Assembly: GCF_022869785.1 (NCBI RefSeq)
Contig: NZ_CP094997.1
Span: 186,001 to 250,000 of the forward strand
Direction: 5' to 3'
Source of the DNA: Dyadobacter chenwenxiniae
GTDB lineage: Bacteria; Bacteroidota; Bacteroidia; Cytophagales; Spirosomataceae
Length of the DNA stretch: 64,000 bases
Positions 34,807 to 44,199 of this stretch are shown in pieces. The number at the start of each line of letters is the position of its first letter. Within the stretch, counting starts at the first letter, position 1. Made by a program: the position numbers and the translations under genes. Below the pieces are notes generated by a model. The model ran no database searches. It was not told where the DNA came from and was given only the letters and a program-made list of their open reading frames with translations.

Positions 34807-36357
34807 CTACCACGATTTGGACAGTTTTATCCAGGCGCCGGTTGAATTATAAAGAAGAGAACCCTCGTCCAACGCAAAGCCCACATTCAGCATGGTATTA
34901 TATTTCATTCTGCGACTCGCCTCAATGATGGAAGAGAATTGTTTTTCTTCCTGGAAATAAGGTGGTTTGGATGGAATACGGATATCATTTAATGAATGGC
35001 CCAACGGACTGGTTCCGTAAGTTCCGTAGTTGAGGGAATAATTCAGTCTAAGGATTACGCTCCAACTCGAAACGGCAAGTTCTGTCGCAGTGTGAAACGC
35101 GGTTATCCGGTTATTTATGTAAAATTCATTGGCCATCGGCAGGTCGCTTCGACTGTAAGTCCTGCTTGTAATCAACGGGTTACCAATGTTTTCTCCGCGA
35201 TAGCTCCAACCTTTTACGTAGATATAGTTGTTGTAATAATCTTCATCGCCTGATGGGGTAATCTTTGCATCTGCCTCACCTCCCTGGCTTTTGGTGGCCA
35301 CATACTCAAACAAGATTTTTTTCAAGCGAAAGCCGGTGGTCGACTTGTCGAAGTTCTTATTCGCAATACTCAGTCCAAAAATGCCATCCTTTACATTGTT
35401 CAAATGGTACAAGCCTCCAACCTCGAAAAAGAACTGGTGATAAGCCATGATCCGAAGTGCGCCGGCGTCAAACTCAATTGCCTGGTCAATAGAACCAAGA
35501 TGGTTGCCGACTTTCGAACGGGGAAGGCCTATGTCATCTCCACCATAACTTTGACCGAAGATCACCCGCTTATAGGTTTCCAGCACGGAAAGCTTAAAAA
35601 GCGTCGGATTCATTTCTTTTTCATTTCCCCAGAAAACCTGGTGATTAAAGCCACCATAAATTCTAAAAGGCCAGTTTTCCGTCCCAAGACGGGCATAGGC
35701 AGATTTTTGATGAAAGTAGGAGTTAACCGTGCTGAATCTTGCTCCGTTCCTTACTTCGGTATTCCCAAGCCACCCATGCGCAAAGTTCCCCTTCACCGCC
35801 AAAATTCCTTTCAAAAATGGCAAATCCCAAAATTCAGGAATAGAGATCTCCACTTTGGGAATTCCCAGGCTGTTGCCCGAAACAGAGAAGGCTCCGGACG
35901 AGAGAGTAGAATCAACAAGCCCCATGATCTCGCGGCTGCGACCTGCTTTCAATTGGAAAATGCCTAATCTTCCTTTCGCATATCCTTCAATAAGGATCAG
36001 CTCTGAATTTCTGCCGATATTCAATCGGGGTTCTACATAAAACCCCCAGTCTGTAAGCTTGTTTTTCCTGTTTAGTGAGTAGTTATGACCAATGTTGCCT
36101 ATTAGAGAAAGGGAAGGTCCATCAAGTGGAACACTGCCAAATTGGTTGGAACGCATCCAGAACGGCACTTGCTTATTGGATGTAACTGAGGCCATCGCGG
36201 CCAGGCCAAGCCTGATAGGTTTATCGGAATAAGCGTCCAGGGTGTCAGCGCTGGAAGGGCCGGTAGTGCCAGTGGATTCTTGATACGGGCTTCCCTTGGT
36301 TTCAGACAATACTATCCCTGTGAGCAAACAGATTAATAACAGGATACGAGCGTGCAT
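34807..36357 (-). CDS. wzi: Wzi-family capsule assembly outer-membrane protein
   Basis: The 516-residue protein has an N-terminal signal peptide (MHARILLLICLLTGIVL...) and a long region of alternating polar and aromatic beta-strand-like segments (KNKLTDWGFYVEPRLNIGRN, IYGGFNHQVFWGNE, FIEVGGLYHL-like) expected of the 18-strand Wzi barrel. Wzi binds capsule at the outer surface. It is the first gene of the capsule operon and has its own promoter-like element at 36403-36410. Family identity is likely from length, context and the GGFNHQVFWG segment. Confidence 0.85.
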   Translation of the reverse strand: MHARILLLICLLTGIVLSETKGSPYQESTGTTGPSSADTLDAYSDKPIRLGLAAMASVTSNKQVPFWMRSNQFGSVPLDGPSLSLIGNIGHNYSLNRKNKLTDWGFYVEPRLNIGRNSELILIEGYAKGRLGIFQLKAGRSREIMGLVDSTLSSGAFSVSGNSLGIPKVEISIPEFWDLPFLKGILAVKGNFAHGWLGNTEVRNGARFSTVNSYFHQKSAYARLGTENWPFRIYGGFNHQVFWGNEKEMNPTLFKLSVLETYKRVIFGQSYGGDDIGLPRSKVGNHLGSIDQAIEFDAGALRIMAYHQFFFEVGGLYHLNNVKDGIFGLSIANKNFDKSTTGFRLKKILFEYVATKSQGGEADAKITPSGDEDYYNNYIYVKGWSYRGENIGNPLITSRTYSRSDLPMANEFYINNRITAFHTATELAVSSWSVILRLNYSLNYGTYGTSPLGHSLNDIRIPSKPPYFQEEKQFSSIIEASRRMKYNTMLNVGFALDEGSLLYNSTGAWIKLSKSW

Positions 36358-36402
36358 GCATTAAATATGTTGAGTAGCTTAAAAAGACTTCCTAATTTGA
36401 CT

Positions 36403-36421
36403 CAAAGATAAAGGCTTTATC
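36403..36421 (-). promoter_or_regulatory. Candidate -7 element and palindrome before wzi
   Basis: TATCTTTG (36410-36403, minus) matches the Bacteroidetes -7 consensus 46 bases before the wzi ATG. It overlaps the palindrome GATAAAGGCTTTATC (36407-36421, 7-bp arms), which could be an operator or a weak terminator for the ABC transporter gene ending at 36469. No -33 TTTG at normal spacing was seen. Confidence 0.45.
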
Positions 36422-36468
36422 TTAAAATATTTATATTAATGTTAGTTCATTACAAAAAGTTATGCGCT

Positions 36469-38241
36469 TCACTGCCCCGCCATCGCCTCCTGATGCCGCC
36501 ACAAATCCTGAAAAACGGCGCTCCTAACCCGCAGTTCCGCAAATGTCCCCTCATCCACCAAGTGCCCGTCCCTTAAAATATAAACGTAGTCAAACTTAGT
36601 CAGTAGGTGCAGTCGATGCAATGTCGATATAACAGCTTTGTCCCTGAATTCCTGGAACATTCTGTCGTAAATCTGCGATTCTGTTTTGGGATCTACGCTG
36701 CTGGTGGGCTCATCGAGCAGGATGATTTCGCTGGTTCGGGCTGCCAAAATGCCTCTTGCCAATGCCAGCCGCTGTTTTTGTCCGCCGGACAGGTTGACGC
36801 CTTTTTCCTGAATGTTTGAATCCAACCCTTTGGGCAGTTTGGCAATCACATCTGTAAAATGGGCCGTTTTGCAGACCTGCATAATCTCTGCTTCCTCAAA
36901 GGGCAGTCCGAGCGTGATATTATAGGCGATAGTATTTTCAAAGATTTCGGGATCTTGAGGAAATAAAGTGATTTGAGCCGCTAATGTCTGCATGTCAGCC
37001 GGTTGCTTGCCGTCAACCAGCACATTGACGCCTTTCTCAGCTTCATACAAACCTCTCAGCAATGCGAGTAGCGTGCTTTTTCCACTGCCACTTTCGCCGA
37101 TAAATGCAATTCGCTGGCCTTTTTTGATGCGAATGTTGAGTCCATGCAAGCTGTGTGCTTGGTTTCCACGGTCATAAACCTCGCCATGCGAGAAATTAAG
37201 ATCCCGGATTTGGATCTCTTGCCAATGATCGGGTAGGCTTTCGGCTGCATCCGGGCGATGCTGTTTCTTATAAGTTTCTGAAATCAGGCGGGCTGTCTGC
37301 ACTTCCGTGTTATACCGAATGATTTCGGTGTATTGCCATGCAATGTCCTGAAACACACTGGTAAACTGATTGACATAACTCAAAAGCGTAACCAGGCCAC
37401 CCACCAGGAACACTTGCCCGGGAATGTAATTTTGATAAACATATCCAATGGTAACCACCACATAGATAAGGACAATAAACATACTGGCTACAAACCACTT
37501 CCATTCGTTGATTGTAATTGATCTCAGAAACGGCGGAAACGCATCATCGACTTTGGAGATCAAACTGATTTTCATTCGCTTTTCAAGGCGCAGGGTGATG
37601 ACGGTGATGATGTTGGAAAGACTGTCAAAAAGTGTGGAAGAAACAATATGTTCCTTTTCATTGGTCTCTTCCAGTGCCTTTATAAATGGTTTATCAAACT
37701 TGAATATTACCCAGATATTAATTATTCCGATCAATACGCCAATCGCCCCGAAAATCGGCGAAAACCAGACGATGGCAACAAAAGAAAATATGAATTTTGC
37801 AAAGGCGTGCAGAAACATAAAGCCGTTCTGGAAAAAGTCACGGAGTGCTTCATAGGCCTTACGGATCCGGTTGATGGTGGCGCCGCTGTGATGATCCTGA
37901 TGCCATCGGATGGGCAAATGCAGTGCCTGGTGGTACATCTCATCCAGGAAATTTTTGCTCATATCAAATGCTAGTTTGCGCTCCATAATCCTGGCAGGGC
38001 CGTGAAATGCCCACTCGCCAATGCTCAACAGAACGTAACCTCCCGCATACAGCCACACATTGTCAAGGACATTTGACGGGTCCTTTTGAATAGACTCGAC
38101 AAACCAGCCGTAAAGTAGGGGATTGGCCGCAAGCACCAGATTTGCCATGATAAACATCGCGTAAACAAGCACATAGCGTTTTCGCTGCTGCCGCGCGTAG
38201 CGCCAGGCAGTCGCGAGAAGAGAAATGTAGGGGTTATTCAT
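36469..38241 (-). CDS. ABC exporter, fused membrane and ATP-binding domains
   Basis: The ATG at 38241 (MNNPYISLLATAWRYARQ) gives 590 residues; a TTG 30 bases earlier is less likely because a TAnnTTTG-like element (38267-38260) falls between them. The N-terminal half has about six membrane spans; the C-terminal half has Walker A GESGSGKST (about 382), signature LSGGQKQRLALARGI (about 484) and Walker B EIILLDEPTSSVD (about 505). Half-transporters of this kind act as homo- or heterodimers and export lipids, drugs or peptides. It is transcribed toward wzi but separated by about 110 bases, and its substrate is unknown. Confidence 0.9.
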   Translation of the reverse strand: MNNPYISLLATAWRYARQQRKRYVLVYAMFIMANLVLAANPLLYGWFVESIQKDPSNVLDNVWLYAGGYVLLSIGEWAFHGPARIMERKLAFDMSKNFLDEMYHQALHLPIRWHQDHHSGATINRIRKAYEALRDFFQNGFMFLHAFAKFIFSFVAIVWFSPIFGAIGVLIGIINIWVIFKFDKPFIKALEETNEKEHIVSSTLFDSLSNIITVITLRLEKRMKISLISKVDDAFPPFLRSITINEWKWFVASMFIVLIYVVVTIGYVYQNYIPGQVFLVGGLVTLLSYVNQFTSVFQDIAWQYTEIIRYNTEVQTARLISETYKKQHRPDAAESLPDHWQEIQIRDLNFSHGEVYDRGNQAHSLHGLNIRIKKGQRIAFIGESGSGKSTLLALLRGLYEAEKGVNVLVDGKQPADMQTLAAQITLFPQDPEIFENTIAYNITLGLPFEEAEIMQVCKTAHFTDVIAKLPKGLDSNIQEKGVNLSGGQKQRLALARGILAARTSEIILLDEPTSSVDPKTESQIYDRMFQEFRDKAVISTLHRLHLLTKFDYVYILRDGHLVDEGTFAELRVRSAVFQDLWRHQEAMAGQ

Positions 38242-38259
38242 GGCATTTATTAGCGCCGG

Positions 38260-38267
38260 CAAAGGTA
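38260..38267 (-). promoter_or_regulatory. Candidate -7 element for the ABC exporter
   Basis: TACCTTTG on the minus strand matches TAnnTTTG, about 19 bases before the ATG at 38241. The leader would be very short and no -33 TTTG is evident. Confidence 0.3.
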
Positions 38268-38395
38268 ACAAGGTTCTCTCGCAATGCTTTCGGTGCGGGC
38301 TATTTAATCAAGCTTAAAGAGTAGTTTTCGCCCAAATCTGATTTAAATAATAAACAGTTCACATCACTGAAATACAAAACGCGTCTTGCTTTTTT

Positions 38396-39037
38396 ATGAA
38401 AAGAACATTGGTTACATTATGTATGGCGCTTTTCTTGGGCGCTGGATTACAAATTTCTGCCGTGGCGCAGGATGGCTGGATATCACTCTTTAACGGAAAA
38501 AATTTTGATGGCTGGAAAATCGGAGCAAATGCTTCCTCATTTACTATAGTGGATGGTAACATTCAGGTAGCAGGGCCGAGGGCTCATTTGTTTTATGATG
38601 GTCCGGTGAAAAATCACATGTTCAAAAACTTCGAGTTCAAAGCGACGGTAATGACCAAACCTGGCGCGAACTCCGGAATTTTCATCCATACTGCCTATCA
38701 GGAAGATGGATGGCCTTCGCAGGGTTATGAGGTGCAGGTAAATCAGTCACATACAGATTACAAGCGCACAGGAAGCTTGTATAATGTAGTCGATGTGAAA
38801 GAAACCTACGTAAAGGACAACGAATGGTATACAGAATACATCAAAGTTGAAGGAAAGCACATCACCATTAAGATCAATGATAAAGTCGTTGTCGACTATG
38901 AAGAGTCGGATGTGGACAAAAGAGAGGGTGATATGAAAAACAAATTCCTGAAAGCCGGCACATTTGCATTGCAGGCACACGATCCTAAAAGTGTGGTGCT
39001 ATATAAGGACATTATGGTTCGCCCTTTAACGGAATAA
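38396..39037 (+). CDS. Secreted DUF1080 (3-keto-disaccharide hydrolase-like) protein
   Basis: The 213-residue protein starts with a signal peptide (MKRTLVTLCMALFLGAGLQI...AVAQ) and is then a single DUF1080 domain, a concanavalin-like beta-sandwich: GWISLFNGKNFDGWK, DGNIQV, FKATVMTKPGANSGIFIHT, GYEVQVNQSH, WYTEYIKVEGKHITIKIND and the closing GTFALQAHDPKSVVLYKDI. Some relatives hydrolyse 3-keto-glucosides. It should be periplasmic or surface-exposed. It stands alone apart from the DUF1905 gene 26 bases downstream. Confidence 0.9.
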   Translation: MKRTLVTLCMALFLGAGLQISAVAQDGWISLFNGKNFDGWKIGANASSFTIVDGNIQVAGPRAHLFYDGPVKNHMFKNFEFKATVMTKPGANSGIFIHTAYQEDGWPSQGYEVQVNQSHTDYKRTGSLYNVVDVKETYVKDNEWYTEYIKVEGKHITIKINDKVVVDYEESDVDKREGDMKNKFLKAGTFALQAHDPKSVVLYKDIMVRPLTE

Positions 39038-39063
39038 GATCTTTTAGAAATTACATTCGCAAC

Positions 39064-39531
39064 ATGGAAGATGTTGTCCGTTTCGAATCAACATTGGATC
39101 GCCTCCCAGGAAAGGGAGGCGAATTTTATATGATCGTACCTGACGAAGTTGCCATGCAGTTTGTTCAGGGTCGCAAGCCTGCGCGGGTGAGGTGCCTTTT
39201 GAATGATAAGGTTGATTTCCAATGCGCGATTCGGCCCAAAGGTGGTGGTGGATTTTACATTAATATAGGCACGCCGCTTAGGCAGGAAGGCAAGTTTGTA
39301 CTTGGGCAAAAACTACACGCCGAAATACGGAAAGACGAAAGTGAATTCGGTCGGGATATGCCCGAAGAGTTGTATGAACTGTTAGAAATGGATGAGGAAG
39401 GCAAACGCCTTTTCCATGAATCATTACCAAGCCGCCAGCGGGGCATTATTTATTATGTTGCGGGTGCAAAATCCGTTCAGGTGCGCGTTGACCGGGCCAT
39501 TATGATGATCAACAGGTTGAAGGTCAAGTAA
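39064..39531 (+). CDS. DUF1905 / YdeI-OmdA-like protein
   Basis: The 155-residue cytoplasmic protein has an N-terminal DUF1905 domain (VRFESTLDRLPGKGGEFYMIVPDEVA...VRCLLND...GGGGFYINIGTPLRQE) and a C-terminal helical part (LLEMDEEGKRLFHESLPSRQRGIIYYV..AKS..VRVDRA) like the YdeI/OmdA domain linked to bacteriocin resistance. The exact function is not established. Its stop lies only three bases from the stop of the convergent AraC gene. Confidence 0.85.
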   Translation: MEDVVRFESTLDRLPGKGGEFYMIVPDEVAMQFVQGRKPARVRCLLNDKVDFQCAIRPKGGGGFYINIGTPLRQEGKFVLGQKLHAEIRKDESEFGRDMPEELYELLEMDEEGKRLFHESLPSRQRGIIYYVAGAKSVQVRVDRAIMMINRLKVK

Positions 39532-39534
39532 TGG

Positions 39535-40461
39535 CTAACCTTCCCTGCCGCTTACGCCGCGGTACTGGCTGGGCGAGATGCCCTCTGATTTTCTGAATTG
39601 CCTTCCGAAATAATTAAGGTCCGAAAAACCGAGTTGATAACAAATATCTGTCACACTTGCCCTGGTGTCCAGCAACAGATGCTTCGCTTTTTTGATCTTC
39701 TCCCTTAAAATAAAATCAAGCGGACTAAGGCTGTATTCCCGCTTGAATGCCCTGTAAAACGATGCGCGGCTCATACAAGCCCTGTCGCTAAGCTCCTCCA
39801 CCTTGATGTTCTCATTGATATGCGTGCGTATATAGTTGATCACAAATGCTAGCGGACTGTCCTCCCGGGTGAAAGCTGCGCCATCGGTCGCTGCCAGGTT
39901 TTGCGTCTGAATGATGTGGACGACCAGTTCTTGCAGGGTCAGATCAGCCAGAACGTCTTTTCCCAAAGACGATCCCGAGCAAATGTGGATCAGTTTGTTA
40001 AGTGTCTGGGCCAGCTCGACATTGTTTAGAAAATGATACTGACTGTGATGCAGATTCCAGTATGCCTGCCTGCCTTCCCGGGGATAAGTCTCATTTAATC
40101 TATCGACGATCTGGTTGATCTTGTTCTGATCCAGTGCGAGCGCAATGCATTGGGTGGGGTTAGCTTTATTCGCTTCCGGAAAATCGATCTTCATTGTTAC
40201 ATGAGCAGGCACCAGCACAGTTTCTCCCGGCAGATAATCAAAACCGGGTTCTTCAAACAAATGCATCACTTTCTTGCCTCTGAGCATGCTGGTAATCACA
40301 AAATCCGAAAAAGTCAATGGTACGAGCTGTGATGCTTCCAGTGTTTCAAAGAGATTCAGTTCGCAGTTTTCCAGCGTAAAAGCCCTTCTGTTTTCGACCA
40401 GGGTTTTAAGTGATTTTTCCGGAGAAAGTGCCACTGCATTAAGTTTGTATCCCGCTGCCAT
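39535..40461 (-). CDS. AraC-family transcriptional regulator, divergent from aldehyde dehydrogenase
   Basis: The 308-residue protein has an AraC-type N-terminal sensor domain (PLTFSDFVITSMLRGKKVMHLF...PGFDYLPGETVLVPAHVTMKIDFP) and a C-terminal pair of helix-turn-helix motifs (IKVEELSDRACMSRASFYRAFK and VTDICYQLGFSDLNYFGRQFRKSEGISPSQYR). It is divergent from the aldehyde dehydrogenase/DUF779 pair with 167 bases between starts, so it most likely controls that unit in response to an alcohol, aldehyde or related compound. Confidence 0.92.
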   Translation of the reverse strand: MAAGYKLNAVALSPEKSLKTLVENRRAFTLENCELNLFETLEASQLVPLTFSDFVITSMLRGKKVMHLFEEPGFDYLPGETVLVPAHVTMKIDFPEANKANPTQCIALALDQNKINQIVDRLNETYPREGRQAYWNLHHSQYHFLNNVELAQTLNKLIHICSGSSLGKDVLADLTLQELVVHIIQTQNLAATDGAAFTREDSPLAFVINYIRTHINENIKVEELSDRACMSRASFYRAFKREYSLSPLDFILREKIKKAKHLLLDTRASVTDICYQLGFSDLNYFGRQFRKSEGISPSQYRGVSGREG

Positions 40462-40586
40462 AATGTTGATCTGCCTGTATTAAGGTTGCCTATTGCACAT
40501 TGATAAATATAATTCTTTTTTGATAAAATGAGATATTTATCCTAAAATCTGAAACGATCGTACCAATCAAGAACGGCCTTATGCGC

Positions 40587-40594
40587 TAGGTTTG
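40587..40594 (+). promoter_or_regulatory. Candidate -7 element for the aldehyde dehydrogenase
   Basis: TAGGTTTG matches TAnnTTTG, 34 bases before the ATG at 40629. No TTTG at -33, as might be expected of an activator-dependent promoter. Confidence 0.45.
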
Positions 40595-40628
40595 TATTTA
40601 TAAATTAATTTAAATCAAGATTTAAACT

Positions 40629-42182
40629 ATGGATACGACCACAGACAACCCGCGAACTCAATCTGAGTCTTATGCAAGCGAGACGCTTGCGAAAAGGCCG
40701 GAATTCAAGGAAAAATACGGGAACTACATCAATGGTAAATTCGTAGAGCCGGTAAAAGGCGAGTATTTTGAAAACGTTTCGCCCATCGACGGTCAGGTTT
40801 TTACCAAGGCTGCACGCTCTACCAAGGAGGATATTGAACTGGCTCTGGATGCCGCTCATCATGCATTTCCTTCATGGAGCAAGACAGCAGCCAGTCAGCG
40901 CAGCAACCTGCTTTTGAAGATTGCCCAGGTCATTGAAGATAATCTTGATTACCTGGCTATTGTTGAAACCATCGACAATGGTAAGGCAATCCGCGAAACG
41001 CGCGCGGCCGATCTACCACTATGCGTGGACCATTTCCGGTATTTTGCCGGCGTGATCCGGGCAGAAGAGGGCAGTGTTTCCGAGCATGACGAAAATACGG
41101 TTTGTATCAATTTACATGAGCCGCTGGGCGTTGTAGCGCAAATAATTCCCTGGAACTTCCCGCTGCTGATGGCCACCTGGAAAATTGCCCCTGCGCTTGC
41201 TGCCGGATGCTGCGTGGTAGTGAAGCCGGCAGAGCAAACGCCGACTTCAATCATGATACTTATGGAGCTGATCGGGGACATTCTGCCTGCTGGTGTTTTA
41301 AATATTGTTTCAGGTTTTGGTGTGGAAGCTGGAAAGCCTCTGGCATCGTCCCCTCGCGTTGCGAAAGTTGCCTTTACCGGGGAAACTACTACTGGCAGGC
41401 TCATTATGCAATATGCATCCGATAATCTGATTCCGGTTACCATGGAACTTGGCGGCAAATCGCCAAACATTTTCTTCCCCTCTGTGGCGGACGAGGATGA
41501 TGCGTTCTTCGATAAAGCAATCGAAGGTGCAGTGCTATTTGCACTCAATCAAGGTGAAGTCTGCACATGTCCATCACGTATTTTGGTGCACGAAAGTATT
41601 TATGACAAATTCATGACGCGTGTCATTGAGCGGACAAATGCAATCAAAATGGGCCATCCACTCGACAGCACCACCATGATGGGGGCGCAGGCTTCCAATG
41701 ATCAGTACGAAAAAATACTTTCTTATTTGAAGATAGGCAAAGAAGAAGGCGCCGAAGTGCTTGCCGGCGGCGATGCGCAAACATTTGAAAACGGCATTTC
41801 GGGTGGTTACTACATTAAGCCTACAATTTTCAAGGGTCATAATAAAATGCGGGTCTTCCAGGAAGAAATCTTCGGTCCGGTCGTGTGTGTAACCACATTC
41901 AAGACGACCGAGGAAGCTATTTCGATCGCAAATGATACGTTATATGGGCTGGGTGCGGGCGTATGGACACGTGATGCGCACGAGATTTACCAGGTTCCAC
42001 GGGCCATTCAGGCAGGACGCGTTTGGGTTAATAATTATCATGCTTATCCGGCTCATGCGCCATTCGGAGGCTATAAAAAATCGGGTTTTGGAAGGGAAAA
42101 TCATAAAATGATGCTGGGCTATTACCGCCAGACCAAAAATATGCTTATCTCCTATGATAAGAACAAGTTGGGCTTCTTTTGA
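40629..42182 (+). CDS. NAD(P)-dependent aldehyde dehydrogenase (ExaC/AldB-like)
   Basis: The 517-residue enzyme oxidises an aldehyde to a carboxylate. It has the ALDH landmarks IIPWNFPLLMATWKIAPALAAG, the FTGETTTGRLI nucleotide region, the general-base glutamate in MELGGKSPN (Glu273) and the catalytic cysteine in NQGEVCTCPSR (Cys312), with the longer spacing seen in the acetaldehyde dehydrogenase (ExaC/AldB) branch. A DUF779 gene follows and overlaps or abuts it, the arrangement often seen with ethanol/acetaldehyde oxidation genes. The divergent AraC gene is the probable regulator. Confidence 0.95.
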   Translation: MDTTTDNPRTQSESYASETLAKRPEFKEKYGNYINGKFVEPVKGEYFENVSPIDGQVFTKAARSTKEDIELALDAAHHAFPSWSKTAASQRSNLLLKIAQVIEDNLDYLAIVETIDNGKAIRETRAADLPLCVDHFRYFAGVIRAEEGSVSEHDENTVCINLHEPLGVVAQIIPWNFPLLMATWKIAPALAAGCCVVVKPAEQTPTSIMILMELIGDILPAGVLNIVSGFGVEAGKPLASSPRVAKVAFTGETTTGRLIMQYASDNLIPVTMELGGKSPNIFFPSVADEDDAFFDKAIEGAVLFALNQGEVCTCPSRILVHESIYDKFMTRVIERTNAIKMGHPLDSTTMMGAQASNDQYEKILSYLKIGKEEGAEVLAGGDAQTFENGISGGYYIKPTIFKGHNKMRVFQEEIFGPVVCVTTFKTTEEAISIANDTLYGLGAGVWTRDAHEIYQVPRAIQAGRVWVNNYHAYPAHAPFGGYKKSGFGRENHKMMLGYYRQTKNMLISYDKNKLGFF

Positions 42183-42193
42183 AAATAACACTT

Positions 42194-42562
42194 ATGAAAA
42201 CCAGCAGAGTGCTCATTACAGACGAAGCTATTAAGATCGTCGAAAAGCTTAGAGCGGAAAACGGGGACTTAATGTTTCACCAAAGCGGAGGGTGCTGCGA
42301 TGGTTCTCAGCCCATGTGTTTTCCAAAAGGCGAGTTCCGTACATCCGATAGCGATGTGCTGTTGGGTGAAATTGCCGGCTGCGAATTTTACATGAGCCGG
42401 GACCAGTTTGAATACTGGCAGCATACGCAGCTTACCATTGATGTAACGCCGGGCAGGGGATCGAGCTTCTCATTGGAAATTCCGATGGGCATTCGTTTCA
42501 TCACTAAGTCCAGATTATATAGTACCGAGGAAGGGCTTAATCTGGTGGATGTTGATTTGTAA
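42194..42562 (+). CDS. DUF779 protein
   Basis: The ATG at 42194 gives 122 residues (MKTSRVLITDEAI...); a TTG at 42179 overlapping the dehydrogenase stop is an alternative. The hallmark HQSGGCCDGSQPMCFPKGEF and the later GRGSSFSLEIPMGIRFITKSRL place it in DUF779, a small family found next to acetaldehyde dehydrogenases. Three Cys in the CC...C motif could bind a metal, but no function is established. Confidence 0.92.
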   Translation: MKTSRVLITDEAIKIVEKLRAENGDLMFHQSGGCCDGSQPMCFPKGEFRTSDSDVLLGEIAGCEFYMSRDQFEYWQHTQLTIDVTPGRGSSFSLEIPMGIRFITKSRLYSTEEGLNLVDVDL

Positions 42563-42578
42563 TATAAATGCATGCAGC

Positions 42579-42629
42579 AAGGGCCAGGACGCATAAAGCA
42601 GCAAGGTTGCCGCGTGTATCTTGGCCTTT
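42579..42629 (+). terminator. Candidate terminator after the DUF779 gene
   Basis: AAGGGCCA (42579-42586) pairs with TGGCCTTT (42622-42629) with one G-U pair, followed by GTTTTCATTTT. The loop is long (35 bases) and contains its own GC-rich palindrome-like sequence. Confidence 0.5.
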
Positions 42630-42663
42630 GTTTTCATTTTAAGCCGGATATTTTTTATATTTG
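42627..42663 (+). promoter_or_regulatory. Candidate promoter for the DEAD-box helicase
   Basis: TTTG (42627-42630) and TATATTTG (42656-42663) match the -33 and -7 Bacteroidetes elements, though the 25-base spacing is longer than usual. The leader to the start codon would be about 90 bases. Confidence 0.45.
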
Positions 42664-42760
42664 TTCAAATCAAGCGGTTTGCTGACTGGGAAATATTGAA
42701 GTCAGCCCTTTTTTAACATTTCCGTAGTCGTTTAAGTCTATGGACCTTACAAGCTGAATT

Positions 42761-44038
42761 TTGAATTTCAATGAATTTGAACTCCACGAAGACGTGCTCA
42801 ACGCCGTGGATTCCATGAACTACCAGCAGGCGACACCTATTCAGGAGCAAGCAATTCCTTTCATTCTTAGCGGTAAAGATCTTCTGGCCTGCGCACAGAC
42901 AGGAACGGGAAAAACGGCTGCCTACCTGATCCCTATTTTAGATAAAGTCGCTCACGAAACAAAGGAGCATACAGGCGCATTGATCCTTGTACCAACGCGT
43001 GAGCTCGCCGTGCAGATCGATCAGCAAATCCAGGGTTTGGGATACTTTGTCGGCGCAACCAGCATTGCCGTTTATGGTGGTAACAAGGGGCCGGAATGGG
43101 ACCAGCAGAAAAAAGCATTAACCCAGGGTGCAGACATTATCATTGCAACCCCGGGCAGGCTAATTGCCCATTTGCAGCTGGGCTACGTGACTTTTGGAAA
43201 CGTAAAGCATCTTGTGCTGGATGAGGCCGACAGGATGCTGGACATGGGTTTTCTCAGCGATATTTTAAAGATCATGAGCTTTTTGCCTGCTAAGAGACAG
43301 ACGCTCATGTTTTCGGCAACAATGCCCCCTAAAATTGGTGAGCTTGCAAAACGCATTTTACAAAATCCAGAGGAAATCAGGCTTGCGGTTTCAAGGCCGG
43401 TTGATCGCATTGATCAGCAGTTTTACATGGCAAAGGATGAACAAAAATTACCGTTGCTGCTGCATTTATTAAGCCAGGTCGAAAATACCAGTATGGTGCT
43501 TTTTACCTCGCGCAAATCCACTGTGGAGCCGATTGTACGTGCATTGAGAAAGCTCGGCCTTGCTGCAAGGGGAATTTCATCTGACTCCGAGCAGGCCGAC
43601 CGCGAAATAGTTTTGAGGGAATTCAAGAACAGACAGTTCCCCGTTCTGGTGGCAACAGATGTGCTGTCACGAGGAATTGACATTGATAATCTAAGCCATG
43701 TAGTGAACTACGACGTTCCGCGTGATCCGGAAGATTATGTTCACCGTATTGGCCGGACGGCGCGTGCCGAATCAAAAGGCACGGCTATCACATTCATCAA
43801 TGAGCAGGACCAGAAGTATGTTTTAAAAATCGAAAGGCTTTTCGAAAAAGAACTTGAGAAGCGGTCGATCACGCAGGACCTTGGACTTGGAGATGCTCCA
43901 CTATTTGAGCCGCGGCGTTTCAGGGCAGCCGGCGGCCGAAAGCCGGGCTCAGCAGCTGTCAAGCCAGCTCACAAGTCATCAACAAGACCCAAAAGACGTA
44001 AACCTAAGAAAGAAACAAATAATCCCACCCAGGCATAG
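42761..44038 (+). CDS. DEAD-box ATP-dependent RNA helicase (RhlE-like)
   Basis: The 425-residue protein unwinds or remodels RNA. It has Q-motif (YQQATPIQEQAIP), motif I AQTGTGKT (about 45-52), PTRELAVQ, DEAD at 154-157, SAT, and motif VI HRIGRTARA (about 327). The short basic C-terminal tail (RPKRRKPKK) is the usual RNA-binding extension. No ATG gives the complete Q-motif lead-in, so a TTG at 42761 is taken as start; the ATG at 42740 runs into a stop. It stands alone with its own likely promoter. Confidence 0.94.
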   Translation: MNFNEFELHEDVLNAVDSMNYQQATPIQEQAIPFILSGKDLLACAQTGTGKTAAYLIPILDKVAHETKEHTGALILVPTRELAVQIDQQIQGLGYFVGATSIAVYGGNKGPEWDQQKKALTQGADIIIATPGRLIAHLQLGYVTFGNVKHLVLDEADRMLDMGFLSDILKIMSFLPAKRQTLMFSATMPPKIGELAKRILQNPEEIRLAVSRPVDRIDQQFYMAKDEQKLPLLLHLLSQVENTSMVLFTSRKSTVEPIVRALRKLGLAARGISSDSEQADREIVLREFKNRQFPVLVATDVLSRGIDIDNLSHVVNYDVPRDPEDYVHRIGRTARAESKGTAITFINEQDQKYVLKIERLFEKELEKRSITQDLGLGDAPLFEPRRFRAAGGRKPGSAAVKPAHKSSTRPKRRKPKKETNNPTQA

Positions 44039-44199
44039 CCTGTCAGAGTTTGTCGAATATGACGCAGCGGAAGTACGAAGGAATATGATTATATCAACTT
44101 TTGTTTAAACGATAGCATTGATATAAGTACGATTTGCCTTTTTTGCTTTTCATTTGCTTACTTTTTAAGTCGTCATGAATAAACTTAAATACTGTACTA

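Noticed and set aside
35404..35967. 187-codon open frame antisense to wzi
   Set aside because: Lies wholly within a coding region with clear protein features on the other strand; no domain recognised in its translation.
40949..41548. 199-codon open frame antisense to the aldehyde dehydrogenase
   Set aside because: Shadow of a well-conserved enzyme; its translation shows no recognisable motif.
44030..44042. CAGGC-ATA-GCCTG hairpin at the helicase stop codon as a terminator
   Set aside because: Only five pairs and no T-run follows.
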